This document shows, in pieces, positions 1 to 10,300 of a stretch of DNA of 64,000 nucleotides. The stretch spans positions 1 through 64,000 of the forward strand of contig SVBG01000011.1 in assembly GCA_015059015.1 (NCBI GenBank). Direction: 5' to 3'. This DNA comes from Erysipelotrichaceae bacterium. Lineage in GTDB: Bacteria; Bacillota_I; Bacilli_A; ML615J-28; CAG-313. The notes below the pieces were generated by a model, which was not told where the DNA came from, searched no databases, and saw nothing but the letters and a program-made list of their open reading frames with translations. The position numbers and the translations under genes were made by a program. Positions within the stretch are counted from its first letter, which is position 1. Every line of letters begins with the position of its first letter.

Positions 1-314
1 TTTGTTTGTGTAATAATATAATCAGTGGATTCTATAATGGTTTTATTTACAGATGCTGTGTCTAAATATATTTTATTCCCCTCAAAATTTGTTATACCAC
101 TTTTTATAATTGAGTATCCTGGTAAAAATTCTATTTTGCATTTTTTTGTATTTATTGTATTTTTACGAAGAATTTCTTGTATTAATAGATTAATTTTTTC
201 ATTTTGTTTTAATAAATTTTCAATCAAATCATCAAGTGTTCCTATAGTGTTAATAATGTGGCATAATATATTATTCAAAATATGTTGAAAAATTGAAAAA
301 TTTATAAAAATATG
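1..314 (-). pseudogene. hsdS: Type I restriction specificity subunit (hsdS) fragment, continues past the left edge
   Basis: The minus strand is open from the stop at 317-315 to the window edge. Its translation starts with a helical stretch (TLDDLIENLLKQNEK, about 239-195) like the conserved spacer helix of HsdS. A target-recognition-domain start with the typical SIIKSGITNFEGNKIYLDT signature (about 114-60) follows. No first recognition domain precedes the helix. No ATG is in frame; the only candidate is an in-frame TTG at 278 without a Shine-Dalgarno. I infer a 5'-truncated half-gene, possibly a silent donor cassette facing hsdR. The main hsdM/hsdS would lie to the left, unseen. It could also be a decayed copy. 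The family call is fairly firm, the role is inference. Confidence 0.7.
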
Positions 315-321
315 TTATAAT
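293..321 (+). promoter_or_regulatory. Promoter of hsdR
   Basis: TTGAAA (293-298) and TATAAT (316-321) are separated by 17 bases, just upstream of hsdR. The promoter lies inside the non-homologous upstream end of the hsdS fragment, so hsdR can be transcribed independently of genes to the left. Confidence 0.6.
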
Positions 322-347
322 TTTAGAAAAGGAACATGGTGATTAGT

Positions 348-3300
348 ATGTTTTATGAAAGTGATGTAGAAAGAACTATAATAGAATTATTACAAGATAA
401 GGGTTATTCATATATAGATGATACTAACAATTGGGTTGTTGAAAGACAATTAAGTGATTTTATAAATGAAGAACTTTTATTACAACAACTAACTATAATA
501 AATAAAGGTGTAAAAAATAGAATATTAGAAGAAGCTATAAGAACTATAAAAAATATTGATCATCCATCTTTATTCGAACGAAATAAGATATTTCATCAAT
601 ATTTAGTAGACGGTTTAACTATTGAAGACTATGAAAGTGAAGTTAATCCTTTAATAAAATTAGTTGATTTTAATAATGTTGAAAATAATAAATTTGAAGT
701 TGGAAACCAAATTAAATTTAAAGAGTTTGCTAATAGAAGTACACGTATTCCAGATGTAATTATATTCATTAATGGTTTACCTTTAGTAGTGATGGAACTC
801 AAGTCGTTTGAAGGATTTGAAGATAAATTATTAGAAGATGCATATAATCAATTAGGTGGAAACACTGAAAGTAGCGGTTATAGATATGATATTCCAACGC
901 TATTTAATTACAATACTTTTAATGTAATCAGTGATGGAGCTAATTCAAAGGTTGGTGTATTGACTTCAAAATTAGATAGATATAATGAGTGGAAAAGTGT
1001 CAATGGTGAATTAGGCTATAAGGATAATTACACCTTTAAACTAGATGTTTTAGTAGATGGGCTATTTAAACCAGAAAGATTATTAGATGTAATTAAAAAT
1101 AATATTTTCTTTATCAATAAAGACAAAAGTAAAAATATTAAAATCATGACTCAATATCATCAATATTTTGGAGTTTGCAAATCTGTAGAAAGAGTAAAAC
1201 TTGCAATGAAGCCTAATGGTGATGGTAAAGCAGGACTACTTTGGCATACTCAAGGTAGTGGTAAAAGTTTTTCAATGGTAATGCTTGCTCATAGATTAAT
1301 TACTAATCAAGCATTGCAAAATCCTACCATTATTGTTTTAACTGATAGAAATGATTTAGATGAGCAATTATTTAATACATTTTCAAGTGCAAGTGAATAT
1401 TTAAGATGTACTCCAGTTCAAGTTAATTCAAGAAAAGATTTATTAGAAAAACTTAAAACAATAAGACAAGGTGGAGTAATATTCTCAACTATTCAAAAAT
1501 TTGATAAGGATGAAATAAAAGTAAATGAAAGAACTAATATTATTGTAATTGCCGATGAAGCTCATCGTGGACATTATGGCGTATATGAAAGAATTACTTA
1601 TCAAGAAAACGAAAATACAAATGAATTAGAATTAGTTTCTAAATATGGTACTGAAAAATATATTAGAGATTCTCTTCCAAATGCAACATTTATTGGCTTT
1701 ACTGGAACACCAGTAACCACGGCTGATAAATCGACAACTGACATTTATGGTGAAATTATAGATACATATGATATGACTCAAGCAGTTATTGATGGTGCTA
1801 CTGTAAGAATATTCTATGAAGGTAGACTTGCAAAAGTTTGGACAGATCAAAGTTTGTTAAGAAGAATTGATGATTATTATAACGATTTAGAAAATAAAGG
1901 TGTAAGTGAAACTATCATTGAAGAATCTAAAAAAAGAATGAGTAGTATTAAAGTTATTCTTGAAGACGATGATCTACTTAGTATGCTTGCTAAAGATATA
2001 GTTGATCATTACGAGCAAAGAAAAGGTTTTTTAAATGGTAAAGCAATGATAGTAATGCCAACAAGAATAGCTGCTGCAAAACTATATCATAAAATTATAA
2101 ATCTAAGACCATCTTATGAAGAAATAATGGTTGCAGTTGTAACTGAAAGTAATAAAGATAAACAAGAATTAAGAGATTTATTTGGAAGTAAAATAGATAG
2201 ACAAAAAGCTGCTAACGAATTTAAGTCAGAAAATAGTAAGATTAAAATTGCAATTGTTGTGGATATGTGGCTTACAGGATTTGATGTTCCAGATTTAGAC
2301 GTAATGTATATCTTTAAGAAAATGAAAGCTCATAACTTAATGCAGGCAATAGCTAGAGTCAATAGAGTTTATCCTGGAAAAGAATCGGGATTGGTTGTAG
2401 ATTATATCGGTCTTGCTAAAGCGTTGGAAGATGCATTGGACACATATACTGCTCGCGATAAAGAATTTAATTTAAAAGATATTCAAGATGTTGCATTAAC
2501 AATTTTAAAAGAAAAACTTTCAATTTTAAATGAATGGTTCTATAAAATTCCAATTGACAAATTTAACATAAAATCAGCTAAAGAAAGATTTAAAATAATC
2601 CAACAAGGCGCTGCTTTTGTTTTAGAAGATGATAAGCGTAAGAAAGAGTATTTAAAATTATCTATTGATTTAAAACATGCGTACACTGTTTCAGCTGGTA
2701 TATTAGATAAAGAACAACATTCAATTGTTCAGTATTATTTATCAGTAAGAAGTTATATTTTGAAATTAGAGATTGGCACTGGACCTATTGCTTTAGGAGA
2801 TATTAACGATGAAATTGAAAAATTAGTTGCTGATGCAATAAAGGGGGATGAAGTAAAAGTATTAACTCAAGTTGGAACTACTGATCAAGCTGCTCTAGTA
2901 GATTTATTGAGACCAGAGAAGATAGAAGAACTTAAAAAATCCAATCCTCCTCATATTTTCTTAAAGATTATTGAAAATTTATTAAAACAAGTTATTGCAG
3001 AAAGTAGAAAAACAAACCTTTATAAAGCACAACAATATAGTGAACGTTTAAGAAAGATTCTTGAAAAATACCATGATAGAAATGGTGATTTTGATACTAC
3101 AGATACAATTGTTAAGATTATAGATTTTGCTCAAGAAGTAGTATCAGATGAAGATGCTGCAAATGAATTGGGACTTTCAGGTAGAGAAAGAGCATTCTAT
3201 GATGCTTTAGCTGGCAATAAGAGTGCATATGAACTTTTAACAGATGAAACATTAAAGTGTATTGCTCATGAATTAAAAGAAGTAGTGGAAGAATATTCTA

Positions 3301-3443
3301 CAGTAGATTGGGCTAAGAAAAAAGCAACTCAAGCTAAAATGAGAAGAGAAATAAAACGTCTTTTGAAAAAATATAATTATCCGCCTGAATATACTGAAGA
3401 GGCAATAATAACAGTTATTAAACAAGCGGAATACATGATGTAG
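348..3443 (+). CDS. hsdR: Type I restriction enzyme R subunit (HsdR)
   Basis: This is the motor and nuclease subunit of a type I restriction-modification complex: it translocates DNA using ATP and cuts it. The 1031-1035 residue length is normal. Counting from the upstream ATG at 336, it has an N-terminal PD-(D/E)xK nuclease (PDVIIF about 140, MELKS about 153), Walker A in HTQGSGKSFSM (about 305-315), DEAH in VIADEAHRG (about 406), GFTGTP (about 455) and the helicase end motif ARVNRV (about 670). ATG 348 has a GGTGAT Shine-Dalgarno like several genes here; ATG 336, with AAAGGA close by, is also possible. The methyltransferase subunit is not in the window; the adjacent opposite-strand hsdS fragment supports a type I locus. 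Confidence 0.93.
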   Translation: MFYESDVERTIIELLQDKGYSYIDDTNNWVVERQLSDFINEELLLQQLTIINKGVKNRILEEAIRTIKNIDHPSLFERNKIFHQYLVDGLTIEDYESEVNPLIKLVDFNNVENNKFEVGNQIKFKEFANRSTRIPDVIIFINGLPLVVMELKSFEGFEDKLLEDAYNQLGGNTESSGYRYDIPTLFNYNTFNVISDGANSKVGVLTSKLDRYNEWKSVNGELGYKDNYTFKLDVLVDGLFKPERLLDVIKNNIFFINKDKSKNIKIMTQYHQYFGVCKSVERVKLAMKPNGDGKAGLLWHTQGSGKSFSMVMLAHRLITNQALQNPTIIVLTDRNDLDEQLFNTFSSASEYLRCTPVQVNSRKDLLEKLKTIRQGGVIFSTIQKFDKDEIKVNERTNIIVIADEAHRGHYGVYERITYQENENTNELELVSKYGTEKYIRDSLPNATFIGFTGTPVTTADKSTTDIYGEIIDTYDMTQAVIDGATVRIFYEGRLAKVWTDQSLLRRIDDYYNDLENKGVSETIIEESKKRMSSIKVILEDDDLLSMLAKDIVDHYEQRKGFLNGKAMIVMPTRIAAAKLYHKIINLRPSYEEIMVAVVTESNKDKQELRDLFGSKIDRQKAANEFKSENSKIKIAIVVDMWLTGFDVPDLDVMYIFKKMKAHNLMQAIARVNRVYPGKESGLVVDYIGLAKALEDALDTYTARDKEFNLKDIQDVALTILKEKLSILNEWFYKIPIDKFNIKSAKERFKIIQQGAAFVLEDDKRKKEYLKLSIDLKHAYTVSAGILDKEQHSIVQYYLSVRSYILKLEIGTGPIALGDINDEIEKLVADAIKGDEVKVLTQVGTTDQAALVDLLRPEKIEELKKSNPPHIFLKIIENLLKQVIAESRKTNLYKAQQYSERLRKILEKYHDRNGDFDTTDTIVKIIDFAQEVVSDEDAANELGLSGRERAFYDALAGNKSAYELLTDETLKCIAHELKEVVEEYSTVDWAKKKATQAKMRREIKRLLKKYNYPPEYTEEAIITVIKQAEYMM

Positions 3444-3452
3444 GTGAATTAA

Positions 3453-4412
3453 ATGAAAATAAAATTATCTAGAAAAGAATATTTAAAATTAAACCAGGTA
3501 TTTGGTAAGGAAACGCAATTTAGTGAATGGTTAGCACATGAGGGAATAGATTATTTAAAAGAAGCGCTAGGTGTTGAATTAGTTAGCGAAGGTACTGAAG
3601 TTAAACCTAATAATAAGTTTAGTGTTGATATCTTATTATCAGTTGAAAATCAAGATTCAAAAAAAGAAATGGAAAAAATAGTTGTTGAAAATCAATATGG
3701 TATGACTGATCATAATCATTTCAGTAAGCTTATTACATATGCTGTTACAAATGAAGCTAAATATGCTGTTTGGATTGCAGAAGAAATACATCCGGAACAT
3801 AAAAAAGCTATAGAATTTTTAAATGAAAATACAACTGACAATATAAATTTTTATTTATTAAAAGCGTTTGTTGAAAAAATAGATGACTCTAATCCTTGTT
3901 TTTCGCTAGAAATAATTTGTGAACCAAATGAAGAAAAGAAGATTATGATGTCTAGTGGTAGTAAAGAATTAACAGATTTGAAAAAAACTCAACTAAAATT
4001 TTGGGCATATCTCTCTGAAAAAATAAATTCTAGGAAGCTACCATTTAGAGGTAGAAAGCCTAGACCGAAACATTGGTATGATGTACCAGTGGGTTCTTCA
4101 CATTGCCATATCAGTATTTCTACATTATCAACTGAAAATAAAATAAGATTTGACTTGTGGATTAATAATAATAAAGCGTTATTTGATAAACTTTATTCAA
4201 TAAAAGAAGAAATCGAAAATGAAATTGGTAGAGAATTAGTTTGGGATCGCAAAGATGAATTAACTAAAGCAAGTTCAATAAGCTGTGAAGTTATAAATGA
4301 CTTTGACATATATAATGAAGATAAATATGGTGAATACTGTGAAAAAATTATAAACGATTTGATGAATCATTTTTATAAGTTTGAAAAAATATTAAAGAAT
4401 ATTAAATTATAG
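3453..4412 (+). CDS. DUF4268 family protein with a nuclease-like N-terminal half
   Basis: The 319-residue protein starts nine bases after hsdR and is surely co-transcribed with it. The first half has a PD-(D/E)xK-like layout: SVDILL (about 58-63) followed by IVVENQYGMTDHNHFSKL (about 76-93), where D and E-N-Q could be the metal-binding positions. The C-terminal half (about 175-310) resembles DUF4268, a domain often found beside restriction genes, including the RGRKPRPKHWYDVPVG stretch. I infer an accessory nuclease or DNA-binding role in the defence operon; the catalytic assignment is not certain. Confidence 0.65.
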   Translation: MKIKLSRKEYLKLNQVFGKETQFSEWLAHEGIDYLKEALGVELVSEGTEVKPNNKFSVDILLSVENQDSKKEMEKIVVENQYGMTDHNHFSKLITYAVTNEAKYAVWIAEEIHPEHKKAIEFLNENTTDNINFYLLKAFVEKIDDSNPCFSLEIICEPNEEKKIMMSSGSKELTDLKKTQLKFWAYLSEKINSRKLPFRGRKPRPKHWYDVPVGSSHCHISISTLSTENKIRFDLWINNNKALFDKLYSIKEEIENEIGRELVWDRKDELTKASSISCEVINDFDIYNEDKYGEYCEKIINDLMNHFYKFEKILKNIKL

Positions 4413-4440
4413 ATAATCTTCATCTAAAGGGGGTAGAACT

Positions 4441-5841
4441 ATGGATATAGTGTTATTAATATTACTAATTATAGTAGTAGTTTTATTAAGTGTTAATATC
4501 TTTATTAGTATTAAGAACAAACCAACTAATTCTTTAAATAATACAGATATTGACAACATTGAAAGAGTTGTTAAAACATGTATGAATCAAAATATTGATC
4601 GTATTAATGATAAGTTAGATACTCAAGTTAGATTATTAAAAGAAGCTAATTTTAGTTTATTTGATAAGTTAGAAGTTAAGTTTAATAATTTAGAAAATGA
4701 AATAGAGTCATTAAAGTTATCATTTAAAGATACAAATGAAATGATCAATGATAAACTTAAAGAAATGATTAAAGATAATTATGAATCTGTTAATCAAATA
4801 AAAGAAAAGTTATCTAATGAAATTAAAGAGTTTAATGCATCTGTTAAAGAAGTATTAAAAGAATTTAATGAATCAATTAATAAATCATTTGATAAGCTTG
4901 ATGGAAATGTAAAAGAAAATTTAAAAGTTATAAGAGAATCAAATGAATTAAAACTTGATGAAATCAATAAAACTGTTAATGAAAAACTAGAAAGTACACT
5001 TAATGAAAGATTAAAGCAATCATTTAATAGTGTTATTGAACAAATAGGTGGAGTTAATAAAGCTATTGGTGAAATTAAAGGTCTTGCAAGTGATGTAGGA
5101 AGTTTGAAGAGTGTCTTAACTAATGTTAAGAGAAAAGGTACAATGGGAGAAGTTATCTTATCTACGATTATTAAAGACATGCTTGCACCATCACAATATG
5201 AAGAAAATGTAGTAACTAAAAAAGGAAGTACAGAACGTGTTGAATTTGCAGTAAAACTTCCTAATCAAGATGATTCATATATATATCTTCCAATTGATTC
5301 TAAGTTACCTTTAGAAGCATATCACAGAATTCAAGATGCACAAAATAATAGTGATGTAGAAGCATTAAAAGTTGCAAGAGCTGAACTTAAAAATCAAATT
5401 AAAAAGTATGCGAGTGATATTAGTACAAAATATATAGATGTACCAAATACAACTGAATTTGCTATAATGTTCTTACCGGTTGAAGGACTTTATATGGAAG
5501 TATTAGAACTTGGATTATTTGAAGAATTAAAAGCAAAATATAATATCAATATCGCAGGTCCTACAACTTTTACTGCAATACTTAATGCTTTACAAATGGG
5601 ATTTAAGACACTTGCAATTCAAAAGAAATCATCAGATGTCTTTACTTTACTTGCTGCAGTTAAAACAGAATTTGAAAACTTTGCAGGTGTACTTGCTAAA
5701 GCACAAAAGAAAGTAAATGAAGCATCAGATGAACTAGATAAACTTGTTGGTGTAAGAACTAGAAAAATTCAAAAACAATTACAAAATATTGAAACTTTAG
5801 ATCAAGATTTAACAAATAAGATTTTAGAAATTGAAGATTAA
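4441..5841 (+). CDS. rmuC: DNA recombination protein RmuC
   Basis: This RmuC-family protein limits recombination between short inverted repeats; in the family this role depends on a predicted nuclease-like core. The 466 residues contain an N-terminal membrane anchor (about 2-24), a long charged coiled coil (about 35-230) and the RmuC core (about 230-440), including KGTMGEVIL, YLPIDSKLPLEAY and FAIMFLPVEGLY. The Shine-Dalgarno AAAGGGGG is about six bases before ATG 4441. It follows the restriction operon by 28 bases. A link to rearrangement of hsdS inverted copies is attractive but only inferred. Confidence 0.9.
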   Translation: MDIVLLILLIIVVVLLSVNIFISIKNKPTNSLNNTDIDNIERVVKTCMNQNIDRINDKLDTQVRLLKEANFSLFDKLEVKFNNLENEIESLKLSFKDTNEMINDKLKEMIKDNYESVNQIKEKLSNEIKEFNASVKEVLKEFNESINKSFDKLDGNVKENLKVIRESNELKLDEINKTVNEKLESTLNERLKQSFNSVIEQIGGVNKAIGEIKGLASDVGSLKSVLTNVKRKGTMGEVILSTIIKDMLAPSQYEENVVTKKGSTERVEFAVKLPNQDDSYIYLPIDSKLPLEAYHRIQDAQNNSDVEALKVARAELKNQIKKYASDISTKYIDVPNTTEFAIMFLPVEGLYMEVLELGLFEELKAKYNINIAGPTTFTAILNALQMGFKTLAIQKKSSDVFTLLAAVKTEFENFAGVLAKAQKKVNEASDELDKLVGVRTRKIQKQLQNIETLDQDLTNKILEIED

Positions 5842-5843
5842 AA

Positions 5844-5874
5844 TGGTCACGCATTGCGTGACCAATATTTTTTA
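5844..5874 (+). terminator. Terminator after rmuC, built on a GC-rich odd palindrome
   Basis: TGGTCACGCA and TGCGTGACCA (5844-5864) are perfect 10-base arms around a single T, followed by a T run. The 11-base core ACGCANTGCGT recurs in the next gene at 6260-6278. Confidence 0.7.
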
Positions 5875-5980
5875 AAATAAAAAAAGCAATTTTAACATTT
5901 TTTTTAATTATATATATGAAGACTGTATTATTTTAAAATGTAATATGGTTTTTTAATATTAATTATAAGAGGAGTTAAAT

Positions 5981-6991
5981 ATGGCTAATGAAATGTTAAA
6001 TTCAGAATTTTATTCTAATATAAAAGAAATATTAGAAACTGCTAGAAAAAAAGCATATGCTGCAATTAATTTTGCAATGGTTGAAGCATATTGGGAAATT
6101 GGGAAAAGAATTGTTGAAATGCAAGATGGAAACAAAAATGCTGAATATGGTAAAAAACTTATTAAAGAGATTTCTAAGAAATTAACCATTGATTATGGAA
6201 AAGGGTTTGATGAAACAAATTTACGAAAAATGAGACAATTTTATTTATGTTTTAAAAAACGAGACGCACTGCGTCTCGAATTATCATGGACACATTATCG
6301 ATTAATAATGAAAGTAGAAAATGAAAATGCTAGATTGTTTTATATGGAAGAAGCAATAAAGTCAAATTGGAGCACTAGACAGCTTGCAAGACAAATTAAT
6401 ACTTTTTCATACGAAAGGTTACTTGCAAGTAAAGGTAATTATGATGTTGTTGCAGATACTACTAAAAAAGAAACTACAATGAAACCAAAAGATGTCATAA
6501 AAGATCCTTATGTATTAGAATTTTTAGGAATAAATGATACATCCAATTTTTATGAATCTGATTTAGAACAAGGATTAATCAATAGGTTACAGAAATTTTT
6601 ATTAGAACTTGGAAGAGGTTTTTCTTTTATTGCAAGACAACAACATCTCAATATTGAAGGAAGACACTTTTATATAGATTTGGTATTTTATCATTACATT
6701 CTAAAATGTTTTGTATTACTCGACTTAAAAACAGGAGATTTAACACACCAAGATATAGGGCAAATGCAAATGTATGTAAATTATTATACAAAAGAAAAAA
6801 TGCTTGCTGGTGATAATCCGCCTATTGGAATAATATTATGTTCAGATAAAAGTGATGCACTTGTTAAATATACAATTCCAGAAGGTTATAATCAAATATT
6901 TACTTCAAAGTATATGCTATATATTCCAACTGAAGAAGAATTAAGAAAAGAAATATTATTAGAACGAGAATATTTAGAGAATAAAAATTAA
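5981..6991 (+). CDS. DUF1016/YhcG-family PD-(D/E)xK nuclease
   Basis: The 336 residues contain the DUF1016 N-terminal helical domain (about 10-165, with AYWEIGKRIVE and LSWTHYRLIMKVEN) and the YhcG-type nuclease domain (about 175-330). The putative active site is in FYIDLVFYHYILKCFVLLDLK (D near 232, D-x-K near 249). Such proteins accompany restriction and other accessory loci; their exact job is unsettled. The start ATG 5981 has a GAGGAG site. A perfect 9-base palindrome (6260-6278) lies inside the coding region, in the segment encoding RDALRLE. Promoter and terminators separate it from rmuC, so it is its own unit. Confidence 0.85.
   Translation: MANEMLNSEFYSNIKEILETARKKAYAAINFAMVEAYWEIGKRIVEMQDGNKNAEYGKKLIKEISKKLTIDYGKGFDETNLRKMRQFYLCFKKRDALRLELSWTHYRLIMKVENENARLFYMEEAIKSNWSTRQLARQINTFSYERLLASKGNYDVVADTTKKETTMKPKDVIKDPYVLEFLGINDTSNFYESDLEQGLINRLQKFLLELGRGFSFIARQQHLNIEGRHFYIDLVFYHYILKCFVLLDLKTGDLTHQDIGQMQMYVNYYTKEKMLAGDNPPIGIILCSDKSDALVKYTIPEGYNQIFTSKYMLYIPTEEELRKEILLEREYLENKN
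6260..6278. repeat. GC-rich palindrome inside the DUF1016 gene
   Basis: CGAGACGCA and TGCGTCTCG flank a single C. It is strikingly GC-rich for this window and shares the core ACGCANTGCGT with the rmuC terminator about 400 bases upstream. It stays in frame. Confidence 0.6.
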
Positions 6992-7061
6992 TATTAATGG
7001 CATTATTTTTTATTAATAGTTGTTGTTCTACGGTAAATAATTAATAAAATTTAATAAGGTT

Positions 7062-7268
7062 ATGTTAGAAACAAGAGGAAATGATGTAATAACTATTAAC
7101 TATAACTTAACTAATAATGAATTAAGTTCTATAAATCAAGTTATGGATAAGTTTAAAAATTATTTAACTCGTGAATTAGTTGAATATATGCATAAAGAAA
7201 AGGCATATATTCAAACACTTAATAATGAATTTATATCATTTGAATATGCGAAATATATTAAATTATAA
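7062..7268 (+). CDS. Small hypothetical protein
   Basis: This 68-residue reading frame lies between the DUF1016 gene and the GDPD gene. Codon composition resembles its neighbours and the end (EFISFEYAKYIKL) looks protein-like, but the only Shine-Dalgarno is AAGG three bases before ATG and I recognise no family. It may be a gene remnant or a real small protein. Confidence 0.3.
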   Translation: MLETRGNDVITINYNLTNNELSSINQVMDKFKNYLTRELVEYMHKEKAYIQTLNNEFISFEYAKYIKL

Positions 7269-7297
7269 TATTAAGTACAAAAAATATAAATTGATAG

Positions 7298-7324
7298 TAT
7301 AATATACCTATAAGGTATATTATA
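7298..7324. repeat. Perfect inverted repeat over the promoter region of the GDPD gene
   Basis: TATAATATACC and GGTATATTATA are perfect 11-base arms around five bases. The left arm contains a TATAAT hexamer (7298-7303), 53 bases before the start of the next gene. It could be an operator or a transcript-leader hairpin. Confidence 0.5.
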
Positions 7325-7355
7325 TAAAAAAAATTTATGGAAACGGAGGAAAAAA

Positions 7356-10300
7356 ATGAATAAAACAATAAAACTTATGGGACTTACGTTTATTCTTTTT
7401 ATAATAACATTATCTTTTTGTATTATAAATAAACAATATACGGAAAATAATGTTAAAGCAGCAAATGTAGATAATCCTACATTATCTATTTATAAAAAGA
7501 ATTTATCGTATTCTAGTGAATTATATATTATGTATGCGGTAGAATATGATGGGTTTGATCCAAATCTTTATCCTGTGAAGATGTTATTCTATGACTCATT
7601 ACAAGAAGGGTATACTAAAGAAAATGCAACATATGTTGTTAATCCATCAGGTTCTACAACTATTGCGGGTGTAAATTGTTTAATATATTATTCTAGAGGA
7701 CTTGCAGCTAAACAAATGACAGATGATATTTATGCAAGAGCATATGTAGAGATTGATGATAAAATAATTTATTCAGAAGTAGTTAAATATAGTGTATTAG
7801 AATACGTATATGAAGCAACAGGTAAAGTAAATGAAAATATTGAAAACTTGCTATTTGCGATGAAAGAATATGGTGCTAAAGCACAAATTAATTTTAATTA
7901 TAATTTAGATAGACTTGCAAATGCAACATATTATAATATTAATGTAATTAACGGAACATTATCTGATGGTTTTACACAAGGAAGATTCCAATTAGAAGAA
8001 GAGATTACTATCAAGGCAAATCCTAGTGAGGAAGGTATGAGATTTGTACATTGGATAGATAAAAATGAAAAAGTTGTAAGTGATTCCTCAACTATTCAAA
8101 TTCAAGTTAGTGGTGATAACACTTATGAAGCAGTTTATACTGATTCTGCATCACCTATTTTAACAATTGATCCATCCTTAGAAACAATAAAATTAAATTG
8201 GAATAAAGAAGTAACAAAAGAATTCTTATTGCAAGGTGTATCTTCAATTGATGATATAGATGGAGATATTACAGATGATGTTCAAATAACACATCAAATT
8301 AATAATCGAAAATATGGTACATATGTAGTAACATATACATCAACAGATTCCAGTGGAAATATTTCTACTGTACAAAGAAATGTAGAAGTTGTTTGGGATT
8401 ATGCAGTACAGTTTATTGGTCATCAAGGTTCATATTATGGTGCACCAAACTCTGAAGAAGCATTCTTATATGCTGCAGAGACTTTACAATATCAAGCTTT
8501 AGAAACTGACGTTAAACAAACTAAAGATGGTGTATTTGTATGTTGTCATGATGATACATTTGGAGGACTTACAATTGCAAATACAAACTGGGCTGATTTA
8601 AAAGATGTTGTAATATCATCAAGTAGAACTGCTGGTTACCCTAGTCAATATGGTGAAATGCCTGGTACTGGTAAATATACTGCTAAAATTTGTACACTTG
8701 AAAGATATTTAGAAATTTGTAAAGAATATGGTATTAAAGCTGTTGTAGAACTTAAAGGTTCTCCTGGTATTTCAAATAGTGATCAATCAGGAATGCCAGC
8801 TTTAATGGAATTAATTGAACAAGAAGATATGTTAGATCAAACAATTTTCTTAGCAAGTGCATATAACTGTTTAATCTGGGTAAAACAAAATGGTTATGAT
8901 TATATTCCTTGTCAATATTTAGTTGATTCATTTGCATCTGAAACAGTATTTAATAGATGTAAAACTTATGGACTTGACGTTAGTGGTTGTGTTACATATG
9001 GTAATGGTCAAACTGAAAATACTGCTGAATGGGTTGTAAAATACCAAGATGCAGGAATTAAAGTTTCAACATATACATTTACTCAATATAGCGATTACAG
9101 TGATGTTCAAAAATGGATTGATAATGGTGTGGATTTTGTTACAGTTGACTGGCATAGTATGCATAAATTAGAATTACCTGATAATAGTGATATTGTTTAT
9201 CATACTGTTAAATTCTATGACCAAGATAATAATTTATTAAAAGAAACAAAAGTAAAAGATGGTAAAGCTGCATCAGCTCCTACTGCTCCAACACTTGAAG
9301 GCTATGAATTTGTTGGATGGGATAAATCAATTACAAATGTAACAGAAGATTTAGAAGTTAAAGCAGTTTATGATTTGGTTGAATATAAAATTACTTATGA
9401 CTCTAATCTATATGTATTAACTAAAACAACATGGGAAACAAAAGATGAATTTGTAAATGATTTTTATAATGATTTATTTGATTGGATCGTACTTAATAAA
9501 GATAATTTGTCATGTGTTTTATATAATGATGGTGTTTATACAATCACGACTAATTCAACTGAATATGGTACTGCAACATTCACTAGTGCTCAAGATATTA
9601 AAGATATAAATGTTTATATATTTGAACGTACTTTTGCAACATTAATTTATAAACCAATTGAGGGTACTAACTCAGCTGATTACGTTCCTGAAGTTGATAA
9701 TAATTATTTCTTAAATTCAGAACCATATCGTACTAAATATATTGAATGTAATAAATATTTCTTAAATGCAATGCAAACTTCATACACAAGTTATAGTTAT
9801 ACATATAAGCAAGCATCTAACAACCGTGTTCAAATCTTCTTTAGATTCCATCAATGGTGTAATGGTTCAATAATTACTTGTTTTGATAAATATCCTAATA
9901 AGTATTTAATTAAATATCTTACAGGTGTTACTGCAACAATGCCAAGTGATCACTTAACTTATACAGTTGAAGATGAATTTGAATTATCAAATCCAACTGC
10001 TTCAATTGAATTCTTAGGTTGGTATTTAGATCACGATGCAACAAGTGCACAAGTATTAAAAATTGAAAAAGGTACAACTGGTGATATTATTCTTTATGCT
10101 AAATGGGAAGTAGTTGAAACTCCTGATGTATATTCTAATATTACATATGAATTAGATGGTGGTGTTAATCACTCAATGAACGATTCAACATATTTAGAAG
10201 GTGTGATTACTAAATTATATCCTGCAACTAAAGAAGGTTATAAATTCTTAGGTTGGTCAAAAGTAAAAGGTAGTAATTCATATATTACATCAATTAGTGA

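Noticed and set aside
25-288. 87-codon plus-strand reading frame at the left edge
   Set aside because: Its translation is hydrophobic, low-complexity and has no ribosome site; the opposite strand carries clear HsdS similarity.
4794-5180. 128-codon minus-strand reading frame inside rmuC
   Set aside because: It mirrors the repetitive coiled-coil codons of rmuC, is made of Leu/Ser-rich low-complexity sequence and lacks a ribosome site.
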